6,030 bases of DNA from Acidobacteriota bacterium. GTDB taxonomy: Bacteria > Acidobacteriota > Vicinamibacteria > Vicinamibacterales > UBA8438. The stretch is taken from positions 1-6,030 of the forward strand of contig WTGR01000618.1 of the NCBI GenBank assembly GCA_011523485.1, given 5' to 3'. Below the pieces are notes generated by a model. That model was not told where the DNA came from, did not search any database, and was given only the letters and a program-made list of their open reading frames with translations. Below, piece after piece: positions 5,045 through 6,030 of this stretch; the first letter of the stretch is position 1; every line of letters begins with the position of its first letter. A program made the translations under genes and the position numbers.

Positions 5045-6030
5045 ATGAGAATCGCGCGGATCCTGGCGGCCGTGCTGGTCGCGCTGGCGGCGGCAAGCTC
5101 TGCCGCGGCCCAGACGGCGGTTTCCGCTTCGGGCGCGGCTGAGGAGGCGAACGCGCAAGTAGCAGCCCACCAGGCGCTGGTCGACCGCTACTGCGTCGCC
5201 TGCCACAACGAGCGGATGGCCGAGCGGGGCACCGTCCCGTTCGCCTTCGACGGGCTCGACCTGGCCGACGTCGGCGCCGACGCGGAGGCCTGGGAGAAGG
5301 TGGTCCGCAAGCTGCGGCTCGGCATGATGCCGCCGACGGGGCGCCCCCGTCCCGACCGCGCGGCGCACGACGGCTTCGTGACGTGGCTGGAGACGGAGCT
5401 CGACCGGGTGGCGGCGGAGCAGCCGTATCCGGGCCGCCCCGCCGTGCGGCGGATGACATCGGCTGAATACGTCAATGCCGTCCGGAGCCTGATCGATCTC
5501 GACGTCGACGAGAGCTGGCTGCTGTTCCCGGCCGACGACGTCGACCAGCAGGGCTTCGACACCAACAGCGAGGTGCTTTCGGTCTCTCCCGCGCTGTTCG
5601 AGCGCTACCTGGCCGCGGCCAACCGGGTGAGCCGCCTCGCGGTGGGCGATCCGACAATCGGGCCGGGTTATCTGGCCGCCACCTACAGCACGCCGCGGCT
5701 GATGTACCAGGACGACCGGGCCAGCGACGAGCTGCCGTTCGGCTCGCGCGGCGGGATGGCCATCCATCACTACTTCCCTCTGGACGGCGACTACGAGATC
5801 CGCATCCGGCTGCGGCGGATGATCTACGACTACATCGTCGGGATGGGGCGGTCCCACACCATCGAGGTGCGCCTGGACGGCGCGCTCGTGGGCAGCTTCA
5901 CCGTCGGCGACGCCGACCAGTACGGGTACCCGTCGGCATACAGCTTCTTCGGGACCATCCGCGGCGACCCCGCCTGGGAGGACTACGTCTCCAACGAGGC
6001 CGACGCCAACCTGGTGCTGCGGTTCCCGGC
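5045..6030 (+). CDS. Secreted cytochrome c / DUF1587-DUF1592-type protein, N-terminal part
   Basis: The first 328 codons are visible and the gene continues past the right edge. A signal peptide is predicted (R2-R5 basic, hydrophobic core about 6-17, likely cleavage after AAA near residue 22). A cytochrome c-like domain follows, with the haem-binding motif C50-VA-C53-H54 and a probable axial Met at 94/95 in LGMMPPTG. Residues about 134-200 match DUF1587: VRRMTSAEYVNAVRSLIDLD, then QGFDTNSEVLSVSPALFERYLAAA. From about 240 the sequence turns beta-rich (YFPLDGDYEIRIRLRR, HTIEVRLDGALVGSFTVGD), as in the middle of these proteins. Full members usually continue with DUF1592, DUF1588 and DUF1585 and are some 700-850 residues long. 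They are abundant in Planctomycetota and Acidobacteriota, are exported, and are thought to have redox or polymer-degradation roles that are not proven. The start fits the signal peptide and the promoter just upstream. Confidence 0.87.
   Translation, partial: MRIARILAAVLVALAAASSAAAQTAVSASGAAEEANAQVAAHQALVDRYCVACHNERMAERGTVPFAFDGLDLADVGADAEAWEKVVRKLRLGMMPPTGRPRPDRAAHDGFVTWLETELDRVAAEQPYPGRPAVRRMTSAEYVNAVRSLIDLDVDESWLLFPADDVDQQGFDTNSEVLSVSPALFERYLAAANRVSRLAVGDPTIGPGYLAATYSTPRLMYQDDRASDELPFGSRGGMAIHHYFPLDGDYEIRIRLRRMIYDYIVGMGRSHTIEVRLDGALVGSFTVGDADQYGYPSAYSFFGTIRGDPAWEDYVSNEADANLVLRFP

Noticed and set aside
4598..5857. Minus-strand 419-codon open frame, the longest complete one in the window
   Set aside because: It lies opposite the aspartic protease (DTG motif) and the cytochrome/DUF1587 gene (CVACH motif). 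Its own product shows no domain.

Overview
The window is a GC-rich bacterial chromosomal segment. I infer Acidobacteriota, perhaps a Vicinamibacteria-like lineage, from four things: the high GC content, a large cytochrome c/DUF1587-type secreted protein, a clan AA aspartic protease of the bacterial/archaeal 'LLGVTALE' type, and promoters that suggest leaderless starts. Planctomycetota or another GC-rich phylum is not excluded. There are ten protein genes. One, a rhomboid protease fragment, is on the minus strand at the left edge. The other nine are all on the plus strand with short gaps. I saw no tRNA, rRNA, CRISPR array, insertion sequence or convincing hairpin terminator.

Left edge (1-468): the N-terminal part of a rhomboid intramembrane protease reads leftward from 232. 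It is followed by an intergenic region whose right part (about 391-466) is strikingly AT-rich. That stretch holds a sigma70-like promoter and an inverted repeat for the divergent cluster.

Central cluster (469-4573): seven small genes in one direction. In order they are a DUF2089 zinc-ribbon/HTH protein, a five-TM Yip1-like membrane protein, a one-TM bacterial PH-like protein, a second copy of the five-TM protein, a DUF4019 lipoprotein, an SdpI-family (DUF1648 + SdpI) membrane protein, and a two-TM bacterial PH-domain protein. The spacing (13-75 nt) and good ribosome binding sites fit an operon. All products except the first are predicted to sit in or on the membrane. The first looks like a DNA-binding regulator, and its promoter carries an operator-like palindrome. 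The simplest reading is an auto-regulated envelope module related in theme to SdpI immunity, but no toxin gene is visible. The function is inferred and untested.

A notable detail is that the DUF2089 gene and the first membrane gene are in the same reading frame, separated by a single TGA. The 25 codons after that TGA are open and continue the same acidic, Ala/Gly-rich tail. This could be a split fusion, a tail shortened by a nonsense mutation, or coincidence.

Right part (4574-6030): a clan AA retropepsin-like protease (4632-5021) is preceded by a 17-nt-period direct repeat. A promoter with a perfect TTGACA lies in the end of the protease gene. It points to the last gene, a secreted cytochrome c/DUF1587 protein that starts at 5045, has no Shine-Dalgarno sequence and runs off the window.
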